From NCBI RefSeq assembly GCF_008056315.1, contig NZ_VRKQ01000010.1, positions 62,001 through 126,000 of the forward strand: a DNA stretch of 64,000 nucleotides, written 5' to 3'. The position numbers and the translations under genes were made by a program. The notes under the pieces were generated by a model. That model did no database searches. It saw nothing but the letters and a program-made list of their open reading frames with translations, and was not told the origin of the DNA. How positions within the stretch are numbered: position 1 is the first letter of the stretch; every line of letters starts with the position of its first letter. Source of the stretch: Seonamhaeicola maritimus. GTDB taxonomy: Bacteria > Bacteroidota > Bacteroidia > Flavobacteriales > Flavobacteriaceae. Below are positions 8,319 to 17,892 of this stretch, piece after piece.

Positions 8319-11300
8319 TTAGAATGTTACATTTAGATTTAGTCCTATACTTCTAGATGAAGGTAATCCAAGCACATCTACTCCTTGTAATGCGTTACCG
8401 GTACTTAAAGCTAAGTTAGGGTCATGCGGTGCATCTTTATAGAAGAAAAATAAGTTATTACCTACTAATGAAGCCTTTACGTTTTTAAAGAATGAGTCAT
8501 CTGCTAAGTTAAAATTGTAACCAAGTGCAAATTCTGCTAATCTTACATTTGTAGCACTATAAATATATTCTCCGGTAAATCCATTTCTACCACCAACTTT
8601 CCCGTAGTAATCTTGAGCAGACATTGTAGTAGAAGAACCGTCAACTTGTACATTAACAGAACCATTATTTGTTTCTCTAGCAGAGTTATTGCTGAATCCT
8701 TCAACAATAGCTTCTGTCATACTCATGGTTTCTCCACCAAACTTTCCGTCAATTAAGAAATCTACTGTAAAGTTTTTAATGCTAAATGAGTTGTTCCAAC
8801 CTAAGGTGAAATCAGGATTTGCATTTCCTACTTTGGTTAAACCATCTACCGTGTTATCATCATTTGCTATAACAGCATCTCCTTCAATAATTGGTAAGCC
8901 TTCTGCATTTCTTCGTACCACTTGAGCATAAATGTCTCCAAAAGAACCACCTTCAACTAAATAAGATCCAAATGTATTTACACCTTTTCCTGAAAGTGTA
9001 AAGAATTCAGGTTCAATCAAACCTTCTAATTCTTGACCGTTGTAGATTTTTACAATCTCATTTTTATTAGCTGCAAAGTTTAGATTTGTTGTCCATTTGA
9101 AATCTTCCTTTTGAACTGGAATTGCGAAAACAGACGCTTCAATACCTTTGTTTAATATTTCACCTGAATTTAAGTTAGCTTGTGGCGCTCCAATAATTGA
9201 GACTGATGTTGAAAATGCGTAGTACTGATCTACAGTTTTGGTATTATAGTAACCAATATCAAATCCTAATCTATTATTGTTGAATCTCCATTCTGTACCA
9301 ATCTCAAAAGATTTTTGTCTTTCAGGTTTTGGTGTAGAACCAGGGAAAGGTCTAATTGGGTCTGTTGGATTTACGCCACCACCACCAAATATGATGCTGT
9401 TATTTGGCGCTATTAAATCTGCAGCAAAACCATTACCTACTTCTGCATAAGAAGCTCTAAGTTTTGCAAAAGAAACGCTTTCTGGTAATTCAAATAATTC
9501 GCTTAAAACTCCTGTTACACCAACAGATGGGTAAAAGAAAGAGTTGTTTTCTGCTGGTAATGTTGAGGTCCAATCATTTCTTGCAGTTAAGTCCACAAAT
9601 ATCTTATCATTAAAACCTATTGTTGCACTTGCAAACACTGAGTTAACCCTTGTTTCATATGAATTCTGAGTAAAATTAACAGAAGGGTTTCCGTTAAAGT
9701 TTTGATATGCAAATACATTCGCAAATTGTAAACCGCCATTAGTTCCAGAATCGGCATTAAATGTTTCCGTAGTTGTACGTGTTGTACTTGTTCCTAATAT
9801 GGCATTAACGGTTGTTGTTTCGTTTATATTAGTGTTAATATTTGCAATGAAATCACCGTATAACTGTGTGTAATCATTTTCGAAAACAATATATCTACCA
9901 TTTGCTGGTGCTAAAGTAGCCTCAGTAGTAGCGTAAATTTTTCTTTCAAAATTGAATAATGATTGGTCATAGGTTCCTCTGGTTTGTAATGATAACCAGT
10001 CGTTAACTTTAAAGTTTAAGTTTAATGAAGCAACCAATTTTTTGTTAGTGTCTTCAGAAGCATTTCTATTTAAAATCCAGTAAGGGTTTTGCTCAATGTC
10101 TGAAGTACCTCTAAACCAACGTTGAGCCATAATATTTCTATTAGCGTCTAATGATTCAAAGTTTGAATAATCTGAAAGTCTTTCAGATCCGGATTCAAAA
10201 CCGTATGTTCCTACTAATGGATTGAAATATAATCCAGAAATAGGTCTGTTTTTAATATTTTGAGTTGAAGCCATTACGCTAGCATTAACGTTTAATTTGT
10301 CATCAAACAATTGTGCTGTTTCTCTAATATTAAAAGTGTGTTGTTTTAAGTTGTTAGTTGGAAGAACTCCAGAGGCAAATGTGTTACTATATGAAAAGTA
10401 TGTTTGCGCTTTTTCAGTTCCTCCAGAAATAGATAAAGAGTTAATATTTGTAACTCCAGTATCTAAGAAGTCATCAATATTACTTTGAGCTTCATCATTG
10501 AAATCCATAGTATAAGCTGCACTATCAACAGTTAAATTAGAAGAAAAGTCAACTTTAAAACTTCCAGAACGTCCTTTTTTAGTTGTTATTAATATAACAC
10601 CATTTAAACCAGCACTACCATAAAGAGCAGATGCAGATGCACCCTTAAGTACTGTTAAAGATTCAATATCGTCTGGATTTATTAATGCCATTGCATCACC
10701 ACCATCACGATTTCCTCCATTTATATCTCCAAAAGTTTCACCTGGCTGACTAGCAGAAGGGTTAGATAATGGTACGCCATCAACGACATACAGTGGTTGG
10801 TTGTTTCCAATTGAGGAGTTACCACGTAATGTTACTTTTACAGAACCACCTACACCAGAAGAACTTCTAGTAATAGAAACCCCTGATACTTTACCAGACA
10901 AACTATTTATAGGGTTAGTTTGTTTAGCTTTATTTAACTCATCAGCATTAATATCCTGTGCTGCATAGGTTAAAGATTTTCTAGATTTTTTGATACCTAA
11001 TGCAGTAACAACTACTTCTTTTAGCTGTTGTGCATCTTCTTCAAGTTGCGCATTAATAGTATTAGAATCGGCAACAGTTAATTCAAGGGTAGTCATTCCA
11101 ACATAAGAAAAGACTAAAACGTCACCTACATTAGCTGTAAGTGAATAGTTCCCATCAAAATCTGTTTGAGCACCATTGGTTGTGCCTTGAACAATAACAT
11201 TTACCCCAGGAAGAGGAATGCCATCGGTTTTTGAAGTTACGGTTCCTGTAATTTCTTTTCCTTGAGCGAAAGATACTTGCGCTATTAGTAATAAGAAAGA

Positions 11301-11333
11301 AAACAAGAAAAGTGTACGTAAGTTTTGTTTCAT
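8319..11333 (-). CDS. susC: SusC/RagA-family TonB-dependent transporter
   Basis: The start is taken as the ATG at 11333 because it begins a good signal peptide (MKQNLRTLFLFSFLLL ending AQVSFAQ); an upstream frame to 11366 would add 11 residues with no signal character. The mature protein has a carboxypeptidase-regulatory-like beta-sandwich (ITGTVTSKTDGIPLPGVNVI), a TonB-box-like region, a plug with the SusC signature (YVVDGVPLSNP, DIESLTVLKGASASALYGS, GVILITTKKG) and a 22-strand barrel ending in GLNLNVTF with terminal Phe. About 1004 residues is normal for the family. It should import oligosaccharides together with the adjacent SusD, energised by TonB. The gene is the first of the minus-strand operon. 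Confidence 0.96.
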   Translation of the reverse strand: MKQNLRTLFLFSFLLLIAQVSFAQGKEITGTVTSKTDGIPLPGVNVIVQGTTNGAQTDFDGNYSLTANVGDVLVFSYVGMTTLELTVADSNTINAQLEEDAQQLKEVVVTALGIKKSRKSLTYAAQDINADELNKAKQTNPINSLSGKVSGVSITRSSSGVGGSVKVTLRGNSSIGNNQPLYVVDGVPLSNPSASQPGETFGDINGGNRDGGDAMALINPDDIESLTVLKGASASALYGSAGLNGVILITTKKGRSGSFKVDFSSNLTVDSAAYTMDFNDEAQSNIDDFLDTGVTNINSLSISGGTEKAQTYFSYSNTFASGVLPTNNLKQHTFNIRETAQLFDDKLNVNASVMASTQNIKNRPISGLYFNPLVGTYGFESGSERLSDYSNFESLDANRNIMAQRWFRGTSDIEQNPYWILNRNASEDTNKKLVASLNLNFKVNDWLSLQTRGTYDQSLFNFERKIYATTEATLAPANGRYIVFENDYTQLYGDFIANINTNINETTTVNAILGTSTTRTTTETFNADSGTNGGLQFANVFAYQNFNGNPSVNFTQNSYETRVNSVFASATIGFNDKIFVDLTARNDWTSTLPAENNSFFYPSVGVTGVLSELFELPESVSFAKLRASYAEVGNGFAADLIAPNNSIIFGGGGVNPTDPIRPFPGSTPKPERQKSFEIGTEWRFNNNRLGFDIGYYNTKTVDQYYAFSTSVSIIGAPQANLNSGEILNKGIEASVFAIPVQKEDFKWTTNLNFAANKNEIVKIYNGQELEGLIEPEFFTLSGKGVNTFGSYLVEGGSFGDIYAQVVRRNAEGLPIIEGDAVIANDDNTVDGLTKVGNANPDFTLGWNNSFSIKNFTVDFLIDGKFGGETMSMTEAIVEGFSNNSARETNNGSVNVQVDGSSTTMSAQDYYGKVGGRNGFTGEYIYSATNVRLAEFALGYNFNLADDSFFKNVKASLVGNNLFFFYKDAPHDPNLALSTGNALQGVDVLGLPSSRSIGLNLNVTF

Positions 11334-11614
11334 AATTTTGATTATTATTGTTTTAAGTTGAGCCAAACTATCTATTATGAAAATAGTTTTAAAAAAATTT
11401 ATACGAACGACATCATTTTACACATAGACAACATTCTAAATCCTATAAGCGATTTTGAGAAAATAAACAATTGTCAATTTAATTGTTAATTAATGAATAT
11501 ATCACTAAAATTGCCTTGTATTTATGAATTTTTATTAAAAAGATTCATTTAAAAATAAGAATCATTTCAATATTTAGTAAGAAAATAGGACAAACAATTC
11601 CAATTAGATATCAT
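11334..11614. promoter_or_regulatory. Divergent intergenic region between susC and the LytS/LytR genes
   Basis: This 281-base AT-rich gap separates the two divergent arms of the GlcNAc locus and must contain both promoters. I could not find a clear pair of flavobacterial TTG and TAnnTTTG boxes in either direction. The last ~85 bases (11528-11614) are open in frame with the sensor gene, so part of the gap may be coding. LytTR regulators normally bind paired direct repeats; no convincing pair was seen by eye. Confidence 0.5.
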
Positions 11615-12613
11615 GTGATTTTCTGGTTGGGATACTTTGCATTTAATGTTTTGAGATGGGGTAACTACTTTGATGATTATGAGTATTCCTTTAAATCTAA
11701 CGTAGTTGAATTTGCTATCCATATCGTCATTGTTTATAGCAACATCTTTTACTTAATTCCGAAATTTATTTTACGTAAAAAGTATAAAACCTATTTGGCA
11801 ATTGTGGTTTTTATTCTGTTTATGGTATATGTTATTAGAACTGGATTGAATTATGTTTTAGTTACTAAAGAGGCTTATCCTGAGTCTGTTGTTCCTTCAA
11901 GTTTTTTTGACATAAACTATATTATTGAAGTAATTCTAGGAGAACTATATGTTATTTCGTTTGTTACTTCAATTAAATTTATTGTAGAATGGTTTTTAGA
12001 AAAAAAGAAAAATGAAGATTTAGCTAAACTTCAATTAAGCACTGAACTTAAGTATTTGCGTACTCAAATTCAACCACACTTTTTTTTCAATACCTTAAAC
12101 AATTTATATGCATTGGCGCTTCAGAAATCTGATAACGCACCAAAGTTGGTAATAAAATTGTCCGAAATGATGCAATATGTCCTTTATGAAATAGATGGCC
12201 CTAAAACGGATTTATTAAATGAAATAAAGCATATTAATAACTATATGGATATTGAACGCCTTAGGTTTGATAATAGAGTTGAGGTAGATTTGGATATTAC
12301 AGGTGATATTGAAGATGTAAAAGTCCCTCCTCTTTTACTTCTTTCGTTCGTAGAAAATTGCTTTAAACATGGTATGAAAGGTAATGATTTCTTAAAAATT
12401 AAAATGAGTTTTAAGTTATTAAATAATGGTTATTTAGAGTTTTCCCTTATTAACAATTTCAACCCTGAAATATCAAGAGAACCTTTATCAGGTATTGGTA
12501 ATGAAAACGCAAAAAGACGGTTGAATTTATTATTTTCAAGCAATTATGTTTTAGAATCTAAAGAAGAGGGAGATATTTATAATTTATTTTTAAAAATACC
12601 GGTACAGTCATGA
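11615..12613 (+). CDS. LytS/YehU-family sensor histidine kinase
   Basis: The 332-residue membrane sensor has about four N-terminal transmembrane segments (residues 1-130) and then the His_kinase motif LRTQIQPHFFFNTLNNLYALA (about 149-169), in which the His of QPHF is the phosphorylated residue. A C-terminal HATPase contains VPPLLLLSFVENCFKHG and GIGNENAKRRLNLLF. It has no periplasmic ligand domain of note. The only in-frame start near the conserved sequence is GTG at 11615; the frame stays open upstream to 11528 without ATG, GTG or TTG, so the N-terminus may be longer from a rare start. It overlaps the regulator gene by four bases and probably senses something linked to GlcNAc use. Confidence 0.88.
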   Translation: MIFWLGYFAFNVLRWGNYFDDYEYSFKSNVVEFAIHIVIVYSNIFYLIPKFILRKKYKTYLAIVVFILFMVYVIRTGLNYVLVTKEAYPESVVPSSFFDINYIIEVILGELYVISFVTSIKFIVEWFLEKKKNEDLAKLQLSTELKYLRTQIQPHFFFNTLNNLYALALQKSDNAPKLVIKLSEMMQYVLYEIDGPKTDLLNEIKHINNYMDIERLRFDNRVEVDLDITGDIEDVKVPPLLLLSFVENCFKHGMKGNDFLKIKMSFKLLNNGYLEFSLINNFNPEISREPLSGIGNENAKRRLNLLFSSNYVLESKEEGDIYNLFLKIPVQS

Positions 12614-13329
12614 AGATCAAGTGCCTTATTATAGACGATGAGCCTTTAGCAATAACTGTGATTGAAAATCATTTAAAGAATTTTGATCATATAGAGATTG
12701 TTGAAACTTTCAACAACCCTTTAAAGGCATATAGGGTATTAGAACAGGAAAAGATTGATGTGATTTTTCTTGACATCAACATGCCCCAAATGACTGGGTT
12801 TTCATTTATTGAAAACCTTAGTTATAAACCTTTAATTGTTATAACTACGGCGTATAGAGAATATGCTGTGAAGAGCTTTGAATTAGATGTTTTAGATTAT
12901 TTGGTGAAACCTATTCCTTTTAATCGATTTTTAAAAACAGTCAATAAAATTTATCAGCAAGTTTATGTTTCTAGTGCTACTGCTGATGCCTCTTTACAAC
13001 AGGAACCTCATATTTTTTTGAAAGTGAACAAAAAACTCATCAAAGTGAACCTTAATGACATACTTTATATTGAGAGCCTTAAAGATTACATTAAAGTTAT
13101 TACAAGTTTAGGTGATTATGTAGTACATAAATCATTGTCTTCAATTACTGAAGAATTACCACAATCTAATTTTATGCGGATTCACAGATCATATACAATT
13201 TCAATAAATAAGGTCATTGCTTTGGATGGTAATACAGTTGAAATATCCAATAGAAAAATCCCCATTGGTAGAAATTATTTAAAACAGACTAAAGAGCGCA
13301 TTTTTAATATTAACGACGATAAGAAATAA
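12610..13329 (+). CDS. LytTR-family response regulator
   Basis: The 239-residue regulator has an N-terminal receiver domain with the acidic pair IIDDEP (Asp9, Asp10), phospho-acceptor Asp55 in IFLDINMPQMTG, the Thr/Lys switch (ITTAYREYAVKSF and VKPIPFNRF), and a C-terminal LytTR DNA-binding domain from about residue 137 (FLKVNKKLIKVNLNDILYIESLKDYIKV). It is translationally coupled to the sensor by the ATGA overlap. It likely controls the divergent susC operon and its own operon; that is inferred from position. Confidence 0.92.
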   Translation: MKIKCLIIDDEPLAITVIENHLKNFDHIEIVETFNNPLKAYRVLEQEKIDVIFLDINMPQMTGFSFIENLSYKPLIVITTAYREYAVKSFELDVLDYLVKPIPFNRFLKTVNKIYQQVYVSSATADASLQQEPHIFLKVNKKLIKVNLNDILYIESLKDYIKVITSLGDYVVHKSLSSITEELPQSNFMRIHRSYTISINKVIALDGNTVEISNRKIPIGRNYLKQTKERIFNINDDKK

Positions 13330-13348
13330 TTAAATTCCACTAATAATC

Positions 13349-14662
13349 ATGACTAATAATCAAGAAAAAAATAAAACCCTAATACCAATTTTAATCATTG
13401 CCGGATTGTTTTTCATTTTCGGATTTGTGACCTGGATTAACGGGGCGCTTATTCCATTTATGAAAACCATCAATGAGCTAACGGATGCACAATCTTATTT
13501 AGTAGCTTCCGCCTCCTATATTTCGTTTGTGGTAATGGCGTTACCGGCATCATATATTATAAATAAAGTGGGGTACAGAAAAAGTATGTCTTTAGGTTTA
13601 GTGGTTATGGGCTTAGGGGCTTTGGTTTTTATTCCAGCTGCTGAGGCACGTACCTATTGGGTGTTTTTAACCGGTATTTTTATTCAAGGAGCAGGAATGA
13701 CTTTGTTACAAACGGCATCAAATCCTTACATTACTATTTTAGGGCCTATTGAAAGTGGTGCAAAGCGAATAGCAATTATGGGAATTGCTAATAAAGTGGC
13801 TGGTGGATTAGGTTCAGTTATTTTTGGTGCCATTTTATTATCTGGAATAGATGATATTAAAGAGAAGTTAGTTACCGTTGATGCTTCAGAAAAAGCAGAT
13901 TTATTAAATACCATGGCTGATAGCGTGGTAACACCATATATAGTTATGGCTGTTGCATTGTTCTTACTTGGTGTATTGATTAGAAAAGCACCTTTACCAC
14001 ATGTTGAAGCTGAAGATTCAGAAGAGGTTGAAACGGGAACTACTGCTAAAACCAGCATTTTTCAATTCCCTCATTTATGGCTTGGTGTAATCGCTTTGTT
14101 TGTATATGTAGGTGTTGAAGTAATTGCTGGAGATACTATTATATCTTATGGGATTTCATTGGATATTCCAGTTGAACAAGCAAAGTTTTTTACGTTATTT
14201 ACTTTAATGGCCATGGTTGCTACCTATGCCTTAGGCGTATTCTTAATACCAAAATATATAAGTCAAGCCCTTGCGCTAAGAGTCAGTGCTATTTTAGGAA
14301 TAGCACTTTCATTCTGTATTGTGTTTACAACAGGATTTACTTCTGTTCTTTTTGTGGCTGCTCTAGGAATAGCTAATGCTTTAGTTTGGCCGGCTATATG
14401 GCCGCTAGCATTAACAGGCTTAGGTAAATTTACAAAAACGGCTTCAGCATTATTAATTATGGCCATATCTGGTGGCGCTATAATCCCACCTTTGTATGGT
14501 GCTATTGTTGATCATAGAAAGGAAGAATTGATTACTACAGGCATAGAAGAAATTGCAGCAACAGCGGAAGCCGCCTCAAGTGGATATTGGATTTTACTAC
14601 CATGTTATATTATAATTCTTTATTATGCATTTTGGGGTCATAAAATTGGTCTTAAAAAATAA
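13349..14662 (+). CDS. FucP/NagP-type MFS sugar permease, probable N-acetylglucosamine transporter
   Basis: The 437-residue inner-membrane protein has 12 predicted helices and family signatures: FVTWINGALIPFMKTINELT in helix 1, YLVASASYISFVVMALPASYIINKVGYRKSM, and GAGMTLLQTASNPYITILGP. It belongs to the FHS (fucose-galactose-gluconate) family of proton symporters, whose NagP branch takes up GlcNAc in many chitin-using bacteria. It starts 19 bases after the regulator gene and is followed by a NagX-like gene, the pairing known from GlcNAc loci. Glucose or galactose permeases of the same family look alike, so the substrate rests on context. Confidence 0.9.
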   Translation: MTNNQEKNKTLIPILIIAGLFFIFGFVTWINGALIPFMKTINELTDAQSYLVASASYISFVVMALPASYIINKVGYRKSMSLGLVVMGLGALVFIPAAEARTYWVFLTGIFIQGAGMTLLQTASNPYITILGPIESGAKRIAIMGIANKVAGGLGSVIFGAILLSGIDDIKEKLVTVDASEKADLLNTMADSVVTPYIVMAVALFLLGVLIRKAPLPHVEAEDSEEVETGTTAKTSIFQFPHLWLGVIALFVYVGVEVIAGDTIISYGISLDIPVEQAKFFTLFTLMAMVATYALGVFLIPKYISQALALRVSAILGIALSFCIVFTTGFTSVLFVAALGIANALVWPAIWPLALTGLGKFTKTASALLIMAISGGAIIPPLYGAIVDHRKEELITTGIEEIAATAEAASSGYWILLPCYIIILYYAFWGHKIGLKK

Positions 14663-14681
14663 TAATTAAAGACTAATTACA

Positions 14682-15767
14682 GTGAAGCAACGTATTGCAT
14701 CGGTAGATATATTAAGAGGATTCACCATAGTTGCTATGATTTTGGTTAATACACCTGGTGATTGGGGTAACGTTTATGCGCCATTATTGCACGCAAAATG
14801 GCATGGACTAACACCCACAGATCTTATTTTTCCATTCTTTCTTTTCATTGTGGGTATTTCCATTTATTTCGCTTATAAGAACAAACCGGCTAGCGGAACA
14901 ACTTATAAAAAGATATTAATTAGAAGTTTAAAACTTATTGGACTAGGGTTATTTCTAAACATATTTATACCTCACTTTCCGTTTTTTGAAGATTTAGAAA
15001 CTTTACGGTTTCTTGGGGTACTTCAACGTATTGGAATCGTTTTCTTTATTTCCGCAATTTTATATTTGAATTGTAATTGGAAAACACTTACAGGAATAAG
15101 TCTATCTATTTTAATAGGGTATTGGCTGTTTTTGGGTTATGTGCCGCTTCCTAATGGGCTTACTCCAACATTTGATAGAGCGCCAAATAATTGGGCTAAT
15201 TATATGGATTTGCAAATTCTTGGTATGCACATGTGGCAACCAGATTTTGATCCTGAAGGTGTTTTGAGTACACTTCCTTCAATAGTGTCTTGTCTCATGG
15301 GTGTTTTGGTAGGGAAATTGCTTGATGCTTTAAAGCATATTAGTTTATTGTTAGTTACTGCATTAATTCTTTTAGTTTTTGGTTATGTATTAGACATTTG
15401 GTTTCCTATTAACAAAGCCATTTGGAGTAGTAGTTTTGTTTTGGTTACTAGCGGTTGGGGAACTTTATTTCTGGGGGTTATTTATTACTTGATTGATGTC
15501 AGGAAATTTCAATTTGGAACTATATTTAAATATGTAGGAATGAATGCCATTACTATATATTTCTTATCTAGTTTTATTTCAAAGTGTATGTATTTAATAA
15601 AGGTGAATGAGAACCATTCTATACATTCATATTTATATAATACTGTTTTTGTTCAATCATTTATACCATTAAAAACTTCTTCACTTTTATATGCATTAGT
15701 AGTTGTGATATTTTATATTATTTTAGCTTACACACTTTTCAAAAGAAGAATTTTCATAAAAGTTTAA
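14682..15767 (+). CDS. nagX: NagX-like membrane protein (HGSNAT/DUF5009 family)
   Basis: The 361-residue polytopic protein starts at GTG (14682). The N-terminus RIASVDILRGFTIVAMILVN and the following GDWGNVYAPLLHAKWHG with TPTDLIFPFFLFIVG are signatures of the family related to heparan-alpha-glucosaminide N-acetyltransferase; the conserved loop His (AKWHG) is the expected acyl-relay site. About ten transmembrane helices follow. NagX is recurrent in bacterial GlcNAc loci, yet its reaction is unsettled; acetyl transfer onto glucosamine across the membrane is the usual proposal. It sits between the permease and acetyl-CoA synthetase, which would supply the acetyl donor. Confidence 0.88.
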   Translation: MKQRIASVDILRGFTIVAMILVNTPGDWGNVYAPLLHAKWHGLTPTDLIFPFFLFIVGISIYFAYKNKPASGTTYKKILIRSLKLIGLGLFLNIFIPHFPFFEDLETLRFLGVLQRIGIVFFISAILYLNCNWKTLTGISLSILIGYWLFLGYVPLPNGLTPTFDRAPNNWANYMDLQILGMHMWQPDFDPEGVLSTLPSIVSCLMGVLVGKLLDALKHISLLLVTALILLVFGYVLDIWFPINKAIWSSSFVLVTSGWGTLFLGVIYYLIDVRKFQFGTIFKYVGMNAITIYFLSSFISKCMYLIKVNENHSIHSYLYNTVFVQSFIPLKTSSLLYALVVVIFYIILAYTLFKRRIFIKV

Positions 15768-15800
15768 TTATACTCAAAACCAAAAAGTAACGAAAAAATT

Positions 15801-17717
15801 ATGAGTAATTACCACATAAAGCATTTAGAGGAATATTATCAAGTTTACAGAAAATCTATTAGAGAGCCCGAAAATTTTTGGGAGGAAGTAGCCGAAGAAC
15901 ATTTTATGTGGCAAAAAAAATGGGAGAAGGTCTTAAGTTGGGATTTCACTAAACCCGAAGTAAAATGGTTTGAAGGAGCTCAATTAAATATCACAGAGAA
16001 TTGCATTGACAGACATTTAGCAACTAGGGGAAACAAAACCGCTATTCTTTTTGAGCCAAATGACCCTAATGAGGAGGCTCAACATATAACATATAAAGAA
16101 TTGTCTGAACGTGTAAATAAGTTTGCAAACGTTTTAAAAAATCAAGGTATAGGAAAAGGTGATCGAGTTTGCATTTATTTACCCATGATTCCTGAATTGG
16201 CCATTTCTGTGCTAGCCTGTGCTAGAATTGGCGCTATTCATTCTGTTGTGTTTGCAGGATTTTCATCCACAGCCTTGTCTACAAGAATTAACGATTCGGA
16301 ATGTAAAATGGTCATTACTAGTGATGGTTCATTTCGAGGAGCAAAAACTATCGATCTAAAAGGCATTGTGGATGAAGCTTTAAAAGACACGCCATGTGTT
16401 CAAACAGTTTTAGTTGCAAAACGTATTGATTCTATTATTCACATGGAATCTGACCGAGACAAATGGTTACAACCTTTATTAGATGATGCCTCATCTGATT
16501 GTAAAGCTGAAGTAATGAATGCCGAAGATCCACTATTCATTTTATACACATCAGGATCTACAGGTATGCCAAAAGGAATGGTTCATACTACGGGAGGCTA
16601 TATGGTATATACGGCTTATACTTTTAAAAATGTATTCCAATATCGAGAAGATGACATCTATTGGTGTACAGCCGATATTGGTTGGATTACCGGGCATAGT
16701 TATATTGTTTACGGACCATTGGCCAATGGTGCTACAACTGTAATGTTTGAAGGAGTTCCAAGTTATCCTGATTTTGGACGTTTTTGGGAAATAGTTGAAA
16801 AACATAAAATCAATCAGTTCTATACTGCTCCAACTGCTATTCGTGCTTTGGCAAAACAGGGTTCAGAATTGGTTGAAAAATATGATTTATCATCCCTAAA
16901 AACCTTGGGATCTGTTGGAGAACCAATTAATGAAGAAGCATGGCATTGGTACAACGATAACATTGGTAAAAAGAAAAGTCCAATTGTTGATACCTGGTGG
17001 CAAACCGAAACTGGAGGCATCATGATTACCCCTATTCCATTTGTAACTCCAACAAAACCAACCTACGCTACTTTACCATTTATTGGCATTCAACCAGCGT
17101 TAATGGATGAAAACGGTCAAGAAATTAGAGGAAATCAAGTAGATGGACGCTTATGTATAAAGTTCCCTTGGCCTAGTATGGCTAGAACTATTTGGGGCAA
17201 CCACCAACGTTACAGAGACACCTACTTCTCTGCATTTGAGAATAAATATTTCACAGGAGACGGTGCATTGAGAGATGAAGTTGGCTATTACCGTATCACA
17301 GGCAGAGTGGATGATGTCATTATTGTTTCTGGTCATAACTTAGGAACTGCACCAATAGAAGATGCAGTGAATGAACATCCTGCGGTTGCAGAATCTGCTA
17401 TAGTTGGATTTCCTCATGACGTAAAAGGAAATGCATTATATGGTTATGTTATTCTAAAAGATACTGGCGAAAGCAGAGATCATAATAATTTACGAAAAGA
17501 AATCAATCAAATTATTACAGAGCATATCGGACCTATTGCCAAATTAGATAAAATTCAATTTACTCAAGGCTTACCCAAAACACGATCTGGTAAAATAATG
17601 AGACGCATTCTTAGAAAAATTGCTTGCAATGACACAACTAACTTAGGTGATACTAGTACGTTGCTTAATCCAGAAGTTGTCCAAAGTATTATTGATGGAA
17701 CTAAAAATTCAAATTAG
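15801..17717 (+). CDS. acs: Acetyl-CoA synthetase (AMP-forming)
   Basis: The 638-residue adenylate-forming enzyme turns acetate, ATP and CoA into acetyl-CoA. Visible motifs are FILYTSGSTGMPKGMVH (P-loop, about 248-264), the acetate-pocket Trp segment DTWWQTETGG (about 397-406), YFTGDGA (about 479-485) and the C-terminal catalytic Lys in KTRSGKIMRRILRKI, which is also the usual lysine-acetylation site. Length and domain order are normal. It follows nagX after 33 bases and is the last gene before a strong hairpin, so it can recycle the acetate released by GlcNAc deacetylation. Confidence 0.96.
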   Translation: MSNYHIKHLEEYYQVYRKSIREPENFWEEVAEEHFMWQKKWEKVLSWDFTKPEVKWFEGAQLNITENCIDRHLATRGNKTAILFEPNDPNEEAQHITYKELSERVNKFANVLKNQGIGKGDRVCIYLPMIPELAISVLACARIGAIHSVVFAGFSSTALSTRINDSECKMVITSDGSFRGAKTIDLKGIVDEALKDTPCVQTVLVAKRIDSIIHMESDRDKWLQPLLDDASSDCKAEVMNAEDPLFILYTSGSTGMPKGMVHTTGGYMVYTAYTFKNVFQYREDDIYWCTADIGWITGHSYIVYGPLANGATTVMFEGVPSYPDFGRFWEIVEKHKINQFYTAPTAIRALAKQGSELVEKYDLSSLKTLGSVGEPINEEAWHWYNDNIGKKKSPIVDTWWQTETGGIMITPIPFVTPTKPTYATLPFIGIQPALMDENGQEIRGNQVDGRLCIKFPWPSMARTIWGNHQRYRDTYFSAFENKYFTGDGALRDEVGYYRITGRVDDVIIVSGHNLGTAPIEDAVNEHPAVAESAIVGFPHDVKGNALYGYVILKDTGESRDHNNLRKEINQIITEHIGPIAKLDKIQFTQGLPKTRSGKIMRRILRKIACNDTTNLGDTSTLLNPEVVQSIIDGTKNSN

Positions 17718-17761
17718 ACAAATTAATAATCACATTTTATAGTCTAACGAGATAAAAAGTC

Positions 17762-17800
17762 AAGGTTCATTTTAAATTAAAATGAACCTTTTACTTTTAA
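17762..17800 (+). terminator. Rho-independent terminator after acs
   Basis: A perfect 13-base stem (AAGGTTCATTTTA paired with TAAAATGAACCTT) with a three-base loop occupies 17762-17790 and is followed by TTACTTTT. It closes the plus-strand GlcNAc arm before the arsenosugar operon. Confidence 0.85.
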
Positions 17801-17824
17801 TGAAAAAATAATTATAATCTTGTG

Positions 17825-17874
17825 TTAAGTCATATATTTAATATCGACTTAAGTTTTTAGATTTTTATCTTTAG
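17825..17874 (+). promoter_or_regulatory. Candidate operator/promoter of the arsenosugar operon
   Basis: Inverted half-sites TTAAGTC (17825-17831) and GACTTAA (17846-17852) are separated by 14 bases; the axis spacing of two helical turns suits a dimeric regulator. A TAnnTTT-like -7 box (TATCTTTA, 17866-17873) follows about 20 bases before the first gene. No convincing -33 TTG is present, so the promoter call is tentative. Confidence 0.4.
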
Positions 17875-17892
17875 AGAAAATTTACAAATACC

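Noticed and set aside
13726-14058. Antisense open frame inside the MFS permease gene
   Set aside because: The permease translation is typical and continuous; the reverse frame is low-complexity and has no support.
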